The position numbers were made by a program, and so were the translations under genes. The notes below the pieces were generated by a model, which was not told the origin of the DNA, searched no databases, and worked only from the letters and a program-made list of their open reading frames with translations. From the NCBI GenBank assembly GCA_013115135.1, contig JABANP010000024.1, positions 62,001-126,000 on the forward strand: 64,000 bases of DNA, in the 5' to 3' direction. Positions 33,570-42,431 of the stretch are shown here, piece by piece. How positions within the stretch are numbered: the stretch's first letter is position 1; every line of letters begins with the position of its first letter. Source of the stretch: Perkinsus olseni. Taxonomy: Eukaryota; Perkinsozoa; Perkinsida; Perkinsidae.

Positions 33570-34560
33570 TATCACTGGGGTCGGTTTCTCCCCATCTGGG
33601 TAGGTATGCGGATCCTGATCCACGGCTGATCTTGAGAAAAAAATCAGACGGATGGATCAGGTCTTGATTCTTTCCAATATTTTCCTGAGTTTTGTCTCGA
33701 GTACCCTTTATCACGATCGAGTGGGTGATCCACGGATCCGAATCACTATCCGTGGATCAGATTGCACGTGGATCTCGTATTTGAGGATCACAATACTTGT
33801 TTCTGACTCAGCTGACGGAGTCGACGGATCAGGTCCCACGGATCGGAGCACGTAGGCCTTAGAATTGGGCACGGTTAGGTAGAATGCGAGTCTGGCTCTC
33901 TTGGCGGCTCATTCGTGGCGTAAAGTGGCTCATCCGATCGGTGTCGGGCTAAATAGCCCGGCAGGTTAGATCGTCTGACGGACCAACGAACGACCTGGGT
34001 TCTATCCTCACCGTCGACGATTTAAATTAGTGTTCTAAGACCCAGGCAGATCAAGGATCAGATCAACTTGACAGTACCGCTAAGGAATGGCGCCGTAACA
34101 GGATCGGGCCTCTGTAACACGGCAAAGCAGAGTGATTCTGTGCGTGAGACGATTTTCGGATCATGCACTCGTACCTTTGAATGATTCGGATAACCTACTT
34201 TGATCCACTGAGCTAGAGGATCATGGATCACCGAAATTTCTCAACGAGGCCGAGAATTTCTCAGATCCGCGATCCACGGATCACGGATCACGAATTTGTC
34301 TCACGGATCAAGGATCAGAATCAAAAATCTGGATCAACTGTGATCTGGATCACGAGTCGCGTATCAGGATCGTGGATCAAGATTCTGGATCATGAATCAA
34401 GGTTCAAGATCAAGAATCACAGATCAGAATCGTCATTGCGGGATCTGGATCGGACTTTTCGGATCTTGGAGTGATCTGGTTCACGGAGCCGGATCAATCG
34501 TGCCCCCGGATCATCGCCCAGATCCGTGGATCGGGATCCGCATACCTACCCTGGAGGGCG
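33570..34560. repeat. GATC-saturated low-complexity tract
   Basis: The words GGATCA, GGATCC and GATCCACGGATC recur throughout, densest at 34261-34560, where I count 23 GATC sites in 300 bp (about 1.2 expected by chance). Spacing is irregular and there is no fixed unit length, so it is not a simple tandem satellite. Open frames across it encode only repetitive DHGS-type residues. Confidence 0.8.
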
Positions 34561-34594
34561 TCAGGGAACTCAACATTCTGGGAGACCGATAACA

Positions 34595-35424
34595 TCAACT
34601 TGTGTTGTATTTTTCGTTGAGCAATTTCTCAAATTCTTCAATAATGGCGGCGGTATCTTCTGGGTCTTCGGACTCGTTCGGTTCATCAGGTGGAATCAAA
34701 CTGAGAATGACCCACTCGGGCAGAGGAAGGAGCAGCCCGGGAGTGATTGGCGTGCCCTTAAAAGCTCTACTAGACACGGCTGCCGCGATGAGTCCTACGG
34801 GCCGACGGTGCGAAGCATGTCTGTTACTAGACCCATCAACTGGGACAATAAAGAAGCGCTGACTGATGTACACCGAGACATCACTTGCTCGAGTCGTATC
34901 TAGCGACCAGACCATCATCGAGGCATGCCAGCAGAGCTTCGCGAGGGACTTGTCGTAGCAAACCCCCAAATGATTCTGTGGTTAAAACCTAGAGGAGACT
35001 CTCCATCTTGCAACAAAATCAGAGACGACTACCAACCTCTATTGGACGCCTTTCACATTCACTCTTGACTCCAGTCGATGCAGTTTGATCAGCCTGGAAC
35101 TGCAGTAAGAGCCGCTCATAAGACGCTCAGCTCACTCTAGCGCGGCGTCCGCTGATGATGCTCAACGATTCTACTTCCTCGCAGAACTGAGCATCCCTGG
35201 CCAACACATCCTCGAGCACACCCTCGATGAGATCCGCCAGCCGCTCCTGCTGCGTCTGAGAAAGGCTCTTGGGATACTCGGCGCACAAAGGATACGTGGA
35301 AGGGCCGGTCCACTGCGAGCCGGGCTGCAAGAGATGGTGGGAGAGGAAACTTCTGGACTGAACGGAGCGGAGGCGAGATGGTAACTTCTTGGGCGAGGTT
35401 ACCATCGGGTTCACTAAGGACCAA
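34595..35424 (-). CDS. unrecognised protein, probably two exons
   Basis: Two minus-strand frames have coding character: 35127-35414 (TQQERLADLIEGVLEDVL then DAQFCEEVESLSIISG) and 34595-34969 (KGTPITPGLLLPLPEWVILS and an acidic end, AAIIEEFEKLLNEKYNTS). They may be exons of one gene, but I found no safe splice join. No family recognised. Confidence 0.3.
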
Positions 35425-37585
35425 AGGGGCTCAATCTGACGTCATCGCATGCTAAAGTGAACAGAGGGCGGCACTCAATGCAGCGAGTAGAAGATTTCTC
35501 ATTGGAGAGAACCTTGATGGGAGCTCGAGAGGAGTTAGTTGCCGACTCAAGCTCGCCGGCCTAACCTAATGGCCGCCCCTTCCTGCTCACTTCTGTCGTC
35601 TTCCTCACGACAGGGAAATGCTCCCCTCTGCTGCAGGCTTCATCGATGCTACATTAATGAGCAGTTCCGAGCCTTCTTGAGATAGTAAGCAGCCCTCACC
35701 GTTGTTGTCGACTTGCCCTTGCTCTTCTGCTATGACCGATGCACTGCTTCTGACGGAGGATTTCTCTCAGGTACTGTATCTTCTCGCGGACCCTGAAATC
35801 TCCTCTACGACCAGTCGCCTTGTCTCAACGCCGATCGCCCGACGTTTTCTGTTCTTCAATCTTTCCTATACCGTCCTCCAGAGTAAATCTTGCCGCAGCT
35901 GCCGGTGTCACATATCGCCGAGCGCCGCGACTCCTTGTTGGTGGCACCTATCAACATGCAGTCCCTCGTCCATTCACATTATAGGTCAGTCCAGCCTCTC
36001 GCGAACCAACCGCAAATCTTGAGGAGCGGTTGTTCATTACCTGCCGTAATACTGGGGAGCGACAGCGTTCCTCTTGAAGGGCCGATGATGCCGATCCACC
36101 ATGGAGCTCAGTGCGAGGCCGTAACCTTGCCATCAGAATCGGCTCGAGCAGGCTGAACCCGTATCTGTAATCGGAATTTCTCAGCTCGCAATCAGCCAGA
36201 GAGAGCTGAAAATTATCGCCACTACCACAAGTCAATCGCCACGTTGCCGATATCGCTTCACGAGGCTCACCCGGCCTCGGGGATGTACTGTGCTGCCCGT
36301 GGTCGCTCTTTGCGTACCTTCATGATGCGCTAGGACAAATTGACATCCGTCCCGTCGACAATCTACCCTAGCGTCCTCGGGCGCTATCCTCTCTCCTGAG
36401 CTGCGGGTGGCCTTCGCGCTGTTCAAGTCACCGTAGTCATACCTGAGCCATTCTGATAGCCACCGGAGCGTGACGGCGGTGGTTACAGTTGTAGGGGACT
36501 TGGTGGGCGTTTGAGATGTTTTCTCGTCAATGCGTCAACGGCGACTGGAGAAATTCGATGAAGGGTACATGAGAGGGGGCGATGAATCACCCGGCTCAGA
36601 GTTCTCCCAGTCTTTTCGAGAGGGAATCCTGACGCGAGACTTGAAGCACTCGAAGTCGTCAATTGCGCGATACCTGTGTCTGGACTAGCACCCACAGTGA
36701 ATGGCTCGAGGCATCGACGCAAGAGGAAGATTATGGAAGATATCCATTCCGTAGTTACTAACAGGTCTAAGATGCTTGCCATTCGGAGTACATGCTATTC
36801 TGAACTTTTCACTCTGGTGCTTCGAGATGCTTCAAGACGGAAAACACAGTCTAGGAAGCCTTACGTTCGGTTGCGTTCGGCTAGAGCTTTTTCCCTGGCC
36901 ACAGATCGCACAGCTGCGGTTTGTAGTGCCTGTCTCTCGCGGAAACCTTTGCGACTCATCGAAGGACAACTGGAGTGAGGGAACCATCTGCTACGATGCT
37001 CTCCACCTATGTACTCTATTGAAGCACCTTCCGAAAAAATATCCCTCACTATTGAGCAAACCGTCTAGTACATCTGTCGTGAGGGGTGACGGCGATAACT
37101 ACTCAACGAAATTCGACTTCCTCTGGAGTTTTATTAGACGGGCGGTGAACATCAAGAAGCGTATGATTGAACAGGGTGGATCCAGCTAGAAGAGAGCCGT
37201 GCCTGTTTTAGACATAACGTGCCGGAGCTCTTCATCAGTGTGATGAGAATACCCGCCTTGATGTGAATCGCAGTCGGGCTCACAGTTTCTCCCAGTTCGA
37301 TGAACCCTGCCCAGTGTCAACCCTCGCCGTTTTCAAAGACTCGACGAACGATTTGATCCTTCCCAGACCGTAGAAGATCTGCCAGCAACATTTTCAGGCC
37401 CATTCACCTCGATTCCCTTTCTCCGGAGGAGAGTGATGAGAGAGTGATGAAAAGTACGCAACAAAAATATCCAGCTTTCAGAGGTAACATTAGGCAAACA
37501 AAGAAGAACAAAAAACGGAAAAATCTTCAATAGAGACCACCCTGGTCTCCAAAAGGTGAAGCTGCGCATTACATTATCAGCTTGT
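35425..37585. other. intergenic; no gene I can support
   Basis: Open frames on both strands (for example plus 36776-37189, 137 codons) lack known motifs and splice partners. Bases 37330-37585 are AT-richer and form the 3' flank of the first mucin-like gene. Confidence 0.35.
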
Positions 37586-38380
37586 TTAACACTGAGTAAG
37601 AGTAGTATCAATAAGAATACCGGCCTTGATGTGAATCTCAGTCGGGCTCACAATTGTACCCTGGATTTTGTTGATGTGGAACATATCCATCAACTTCTGG
37701 AGGATAGCGTCGTAGTTAGAGAACTCGATATCAGTGCCATCTACCTCATAGTCGCATCCGGCAGTTTGGCCGAGAACACTAAGAGTAGCACGTCCAGATT
37801 CGAAGTCAACGCTGAAGTCTTGGCCATACAAGTTACCGCAATATTTACCGTTCAGACCCGCCGCCTGAGTAGTTGTAGTCGCCGCGCTTGTCGTTGATTC
37901 AGTAGTTACCACCTTCACTGTCGTAGTAGTACTCACAGGCGCGGTAGTGGTGACGGTCTGGACGCCGGTAGTCGTCTCAGCACCGGTAGTGGAAGTCTCA
38001 GCACCGGTAGTGGTAGTCTCAGCACCGGTAGTGGTAGTCTCAGCACCGGTAGTGGTAGTCATGGGCGCTTTAGTGGTGCTCATGAATGCAGTACTGGTAT
38101 GCTTAGTTGTAGTAGCAGGCGCCATAGTTGTTTGGACGCCGCATGCCACAGGCTCACCAGCACAGCCAGGATCTGTGGGCTCGAAGCAGATAGAACCGTC
38201 ACTCTTCTTGATTAAACCAAAACAAACAGCTGGGGTCTCCCAAGACTTGCAGTAAGAGCCGTATTTTGAGTTAGCACATCCACTCACATCAGAGCACATC
38301 TGAGAGCACGGATCCTCAGTGGCCGACACGAGGGAAAGTGCGGTAGCAAAGGTTGATAGGGAAAGGACGAAGGAACGCAT
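37586..38380 (-). CDS. secreted mucin-like protein, short copy
   Basis: 264 residues in one exon. A signal peptide (MRSFVLSLSTFATALSLVSA) leads to a cysteine-rich domain of about 75 residues (eight Cys). A threonine-rich linker of about 80 residues follows, made of GAETTTT-type units likely to be heavily O-glycosylated. The C-terminal domain of about 85 residues (NGKYCGNLYGQDFSVDFESG to the end) has three Cys. I do not recognise either globular domain, so function is open; mucin-type surface or secreted proteins often serve in host contact or as cell coats. It diverges from the dehydrogenase gene at 38867. The copy at 42432-44750 is much longer. Confidence 0.85.
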   Translation of the reverse strand: MRSFVLSLSTFATALSLVSATEDPCSQMCSDVSGCANSKYGSYCKSWETPAVCFGLIKKSDGSICFEPTDPGCAGEPVACGVQTTMAPATTTKHTSTAFMSTTKAPMTTTTGAETTTTGAETTTTGAETSTTGAETTTGVQTVTTTAPVSTTTTVKVVTTESTTSAATTTTQAAGLNGKYCGNLYGQDFSVDFESGRATLSVLGQTAGCDYEVDGTDIEFSNYDAILQKLMDMFHINKIQGTIVSPTEIHIKAGILIDTTLTQC

Positions 38381-38866
38381 TTGATAACTTTAAGAACAAC
38401 TTTACTGAAAATGAAGCAACGCTGAAAGCCGAGACTCCTAACTCTTAATTCTTAAATCTTAGTTGTTGTTGTTGACTCAAGTGAGACGAATAGCACCACC
38501 CTAGCTTGGCGCCGCAAAGGAGACAGACAAGATATCTTGTGACGTTGCTGTCTACCGGGGTGATATATCCTGCTAATGGCAAATGTAGCACGAAGACGCG
38601 TTAGTAGTGGAGTGAGCTGAGGGAAGCAAGCCTGGAAAGGGCGATGAACACATCGGCCATCAATGCTGATCATCAACTATAACTGATCACATTTTGTGAC
38701 AGTGATGGGACAATCAGTATCTTGTGTGGTGAAGATTTACTATACAGCTCGAGGCTATGCACCACATACTCATCGTTCAAATGCTTGTCTGTCCTCTGTT
38801 GTTTCTATCAGCAGTTCATTGATGTTCTTCTGTAGGTTTTTACAAACTTAAATTTTCACTATTAAT
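38381..38866. promoter_or_regulatory. shared divergent promoter, copy 1
   Basis: The region lies between two ATGs on opposite strands. Bases 38716-38866 are almost identical to 45058-45206 in the second module, and a second island (AGACAAGATAT then TTGTGA, about 38520-38545) recurs at about 44877-44900. The conserved islands mark likely regulatory DNA and 5' UTR. No TATA box is obvious. Confidence 0.6.
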
Positions 38867-39847
38867 ATGTCATCATCTTGTAATAATAATATGAAGGTCA
38901 CTTTGATCGGTGCTTCTGGTGCCATTGGCAAGCCACTTTCTATGTTGTTGAAGATAAACCCCCTGATCACGGAGTTGGCTCTTTACGATGTTCATCAGGC
39001 TCGTATTCCCGTCCCTGGTATCGCTGCTGATAATTCTCATATCAACACTCCCGCTAAGGTGAGAGGATACGTGGACCCCGAGCATCTCCCTGAGGCTGTC
39101 ACTGGAAGCAGCGTCATCGTTGTATGTGCTGGTATCGCTCAAAAACCCGGTATGTCTCGCGAGGATCTCTTTGGTGTTGATGCCGGTATCATGCGTGACA
39201 TCGCAACAACTTGCGCTAAATATGCCCCGAATGCTATCATGTGCATCATGTCGAATCCCGAGACTTCACTCGTTCCTCTCACTGCTGAGATCTACAAGAA
39301 GGCCGGAGTCTATGACCGCAAGAAGCTCCTCGGCATCACAACTCTCGATGTGACTCGTGCTCGAACCTTCTACGCTGAAGCTACTGGGCTTGATGTGGAG
39401 AAGGTTGATGTTCCAGTCGTCGGTGGCCACGGCGGCTGTGCTATTCTTGCTCTCTTCTCTCATGCTACACCTTACGTCAAGTTGGATGAGAAGACCATCG
39501 AGGCTTTGGATGAACACGTCCAGACTGCTGTCACTGAAGTCGTCGATGCTCTCGCTGGTGCAGGTTCAGCCTCTCTGTCTATGGCCTACTCTGCTGCTGA
39601 GTTGGTTGACGTCGTCATCCTTGGCTTGAAAGGAGGACAGCACACTTCGGCCTGTGCCTACGTCAACTGGCCTTACCAAGGCTGTGACTTCTTCGCCCAG
39701 GTTACCAACTTTGGTCCTCAGGGTATCGAAGGAGTACAAAAAATTGACAACTTGAGCCCATTCGAAGAGAAGAGGATGGCCGAGTCTGTTGAGAAGGTGA
39801 AGGAGGACGTGAAGAAGGGTGTGGAGTACGCAGCTGACTCGCATTAA
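38867..39847 (+). CDS. malate/lactate dehydrogenase family enzyme, copy 1 (Gln at the substrate-specificity position)
   Basis: 326 residues, no intron, the length of bacterial and mitochondrial malate dehydrogenases. NAD-binding GASGAIG is at 15-21 and the NAD-selecting Asp41 ends strand 2 (LALYD). Asn130 (SNP), the Asp161/Arg164 pair (TTLDVTR) and catalytic His188 (GGHGG) are in place. The mobile-loop segment reads AQKPGMSR at 91-98. Malate dehydrogenases have Arg-Lys-Pro-Gly-Met-x-Arg here; the first Arg (position 102 in lactate dehydrogenase numbering) contacts the second carboxylate of oxaloacetate. This enzyme has Gln92, the residue found in lactate dehydrogenases, with Arg98 kept. Lactate/pyruvate activity is therefore an inference worth testing. 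No targeting peptide is seen, so it is probably cytosolic. Codon use is strongly biased, suggesting high expression. Confidence 0.9.
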   Translation: MSSSCNNNMKVTLIGASGAIGKPLSMLLKINPLITELALYDVHQARIPVPGIAADNSHINTPAKVRGYVDPEHLPEAVTGSSVIVVCAGIAQKPGMSREDLFGVDAGIMRDIATTCAKYAPNAIMCIMSNPETSLVPLTAEIYKKAGVYDRKKLLGITTLDVTRARTFYAEATGLDVEKVDVPVVGGHGGCAILALFSHATPYVKLDEKTIEALDEHVQTAVTEVVDALAGAGSASLSMAYSAAELVDVVILGLKGGQHTSACAYVNWPYQGCDFFAQVTNFGPQGIEGVQKIDNLSPFEEKRMAESVEKVKEDVKKGVEYAADSH

Positions 39848-41100
39848 TAATAATACCAACAACTTCATATTTTGTTTAATATTTAGTAGTACTCCGCCTA
39901 TTATTAGGATATTCAGTAGTAGTAGTTGCTACCATCTACTCTCATTATTATAAAGCTGTATTATCAAGGCTTAGTGGGGCCTCCTATGAGACCCTGTTTA
40001 ACAACAAGAAAAGTAGTACTCTATTGTATGAGAACAATCGACAGTACTTGAATCTCTGGAGTGTTGAGTTTTGGACTTTGGGTAGAACAAATCAACCAGC
40101 CATTGATCGAAGTCAGTGTCTGATAGTGATGCAATATTCAATTCAGTGCTCTTCTTTCGTTCCGTGAGAATTTCGTACTGATACACAGAGCTAATTCTGA
40201 ATTCGCGGCGACCTTTGGGAGAAGATCGATTAGAGAGATGAGCCCTCCGTTCGCATGACTTCACTTCGTCCCTTTTGTTAGTATTCGGAATGATGGGCAC
40301 CGAGTGAACCGAACGTAGAACTCAGGCCAGGGCTCGTTTGGGCCTCAAAGGACGTATACGGAAGCTTAAGAGTGCAAGCCTTACAGCACTACCCTCGAGT
40401 CAGATCACCGTGTGATTCCAGTACATTAGTGAAATCATTGGATGATGGTGATTACGTGGGTAAGATCATGTCACACGTAAGGACGCCCTGACGCACTATT
40501 GCGGGTTTCCGCCTGGTCAATTATGAGTGACGCTGATGAAAGTACCAGTCAACTTTAGAATGCCGCAATTTTGACTGCTATTCGGACCCACGCTTCTCAA
40601 TCCACGAGTACATTTGATTACCGAACACTGATGAGTGATACCTGGGGCGATATGCGGATTCGATATGCGGAGAAATAAGTCAGAGCTTATATAGATAAAG
40701 TCAAATCGGAGGACTTCATTATTCCTCACCGACGAATTCCGAGCACTGCTACTGATTACTTCATTTCAAGCCGTGTGTTCAGGTCCAGTCACGAGTGGGA
40801 ACGTCGAACGGTGTCGTTTCGTCCAATCTCAATGAAATAATGCCCACCAACGGAGCGGCATTGAACTAATGAGTGGATTCTTCGATTCCTGGGGATGATG
40901 CAGTCTGAACAGAGCCCCAGAAGGATATGGATCGGTGTAAAAACTTGACTCTCCAGGAAATGAGCACATCGGGGAGTTCAACTAAACCGGTTCGGGCGTT
41001 TGAGTGACGGGACGGAGCCGTGTGAACGGTGTACCAGTTAGCCGGGTTCCTGTCCCGTGACCGAGGCTTTGGGTGGAGACCTTGATACCTCTACTCCTCT
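39848..41100. other. 3' flank of dehydrogenase copy 1 and intergenic DNA
   Basis: Bases 39848-39991 match 46185-46330 closely and end the duplicated unit. From 39992 to 41100 there is AT-rich intergenic sequence. A minus-strand frame at 39998-40300 (100 codons) has no recognisable content. Confidence 0.5.
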
Positions 41101-41388
41101 GGGGCCTATTTCAAAATTCTCTTTAAAGAAGCATTCTTGAGCTTCTTACGCGTGAAACCGCCAAATTTTGCCTTAACGGCTTTCAAAATCCTCCTTTAAG
41201 AACCTTAAGAAGGATTCTTTAAACCATGAACTTCTTGAGGTTCAAGAACCCTTCTTAAAGGAGCCATTCATTAAGGAAGGCTTCCTGTAAGAACCTCGTT
41301 TTCACACGTTAAAATGCGTAAGAAGCTTCAAGAAGGTCATAACCTATTTCAAAAATCTGATCTTCATGAACTTTTCGTTTCAAGAAAC

Positions 41389-41412
41389 TTAACCTACCCG
41401 GGGGTAGGTTAA
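41389..41412. repeat. perfect palindrome TTAACCTACCC-GG-GGGTAGGTTAA
   Basis: 11-bp arms separated by two bases, inside the inverted-repeat element. Confidence 0.8.
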
Positions 41413-41494
41413 AGAGAAGTTTTGACGCTTCATTCGGTGGTCTCTGTACAAGTCGGCCGCAAAGTTCGACAAAGTGTCTCTATCCACGAGCGGT

Positions 41495-41558
41495 GTTGTA
41501 CCCTCGAATCGAACCCGTGACCTCGAGCGTGTAAGCCAGATGGCCCAACCAGCCGACC
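41495..41558 (-). tRNA. tRNA-Val-like degenerate sequence inside the inverted-repeat element
   Basis: The minus strand has CTGGCTTACACGCTCGAGG, an anticodon-arm look-alike (loop TTACACG, anticodon TAC), then CACGGGTTCGATT, a T-arm start. The anticodon stem has a mismatch and the T arm does not close, so it is a remnant. A second T-arm-like piece lies at about 41891-41921 on the plus strand (GGTCCCGGGTTCGAATCCC). Confidence 0.35.
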
Positions 41559-42239
41559 AAACTAGCAAAAAAATTATGCGCTGATTAGTCATCAGTAACG
41601 ATACACTCTTTCGACTTGTCTGACTTGTTAGTACTCCCGCCTTGCCTCGCACGGTAGCGAGAGAGCCACACACACGAAGGCACTATAATGGAGGGTGAAC
41701 TACGAACTCCTACCCCGGGCTACACCAAGACTTGGCGGCCAAGTCTTCGGGTAAATCAACACTATCCATTCAACGAAGATTATGGAATAAGCGATATTAG
41801 TATGTAGTTCATATTATGAACTTCATAGGGTGTAGCCTGCACACTATGAAGCCTTCACCGTGTAGGCTGCGACACAACACAGCATGGGCCATTGGTCCCG
41901 GGTTCGAATCCCACGTGCGTCAAGTCCCACGTCGCCTCGAATTTCCCTTCAAGACCTTCAGGAAGACTTCCTGAGATTCAAGAGGTCCTCTTGAAGGAAG
42001 CTCAAAATTTTGAAATCCGTTATGGTTCCTGAGCTCCTTCTTTAAAGAGCTTCTTAAACCTCAAGAAGCTCTTCTTTAAAGAGAATTTTGAAATAGGCCC
42101 CTGTTTTGAGCTATTGAAATAACAATGAGAATTCGATAGCTTTGATTCGCAACCTTCCTCCAAGTCAGCTCCTTTGATACAGGAGCAGCAATGATGACGC
42201 AACGACAACTCTGATTCTAAGAAGTTTTTCATACCACTA

Positions 42240-42360
42240 ATGAAATATAAGTAACATGAAAGGAATGATGAACATCAAAGTAACATAAAACCATTGATGA
42301 ACATCTAACATAAAGGTATTAATGAACATCTAACATAAAACCAATAATGAACATAAAAAC
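42240..42360. repeat. short imperfect tandem repeats in the 3' flank of mucin copy 2
   Basis: About four AT-rich units of 25-31 bp built on ATGAACATCTAACATAAA. They precede the mucin stop on the minus strand, so they lie in its 3' UTR or just beyond. Confidence 0.6.
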
Positions 42361-42431
42361 CAGAAAAATCTTCAAGAGGCGCTACTTCAATCTTTAACCT
42401 GTGAAGTAGTGGTTTATCTCATTAGCTTGAT

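Larger units (their letters stand above)
41101..42101. mobile_element. 1,001-bp element with perfect 31-bp terminal inverted repeats (MITE-like)
   Basis: The left end 41101-41131 (GGGGCCTATTTCAAAATTCT...) is the exact reverse complement of 42071-42101. Inside both ends are further degenerate repeats of TTCTTTAAAGAAG and CTTCTTGAG words. The interior has no transposase frame but includes two tRNA-like pieces and a strong palindrome at 41389-41412. I see no target-site duplication. A non-autonomous DNA transposon is the best reading. Confidence 0.75.

Noticed and set aside
41389..41673. Minus-strand 94-residue protein
   Set aside because: The segment RSRSRVRFEGTTP is a typical translation of a tRNA-like sequence and the frame lies inside the inverted-repeat element.
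41101..42101. Target-site duplication around the inverted-repeat element
   Set aside because: Flanks CTACTCCTCT and TGTTTTGAGC share no direct repeat beyond chance.
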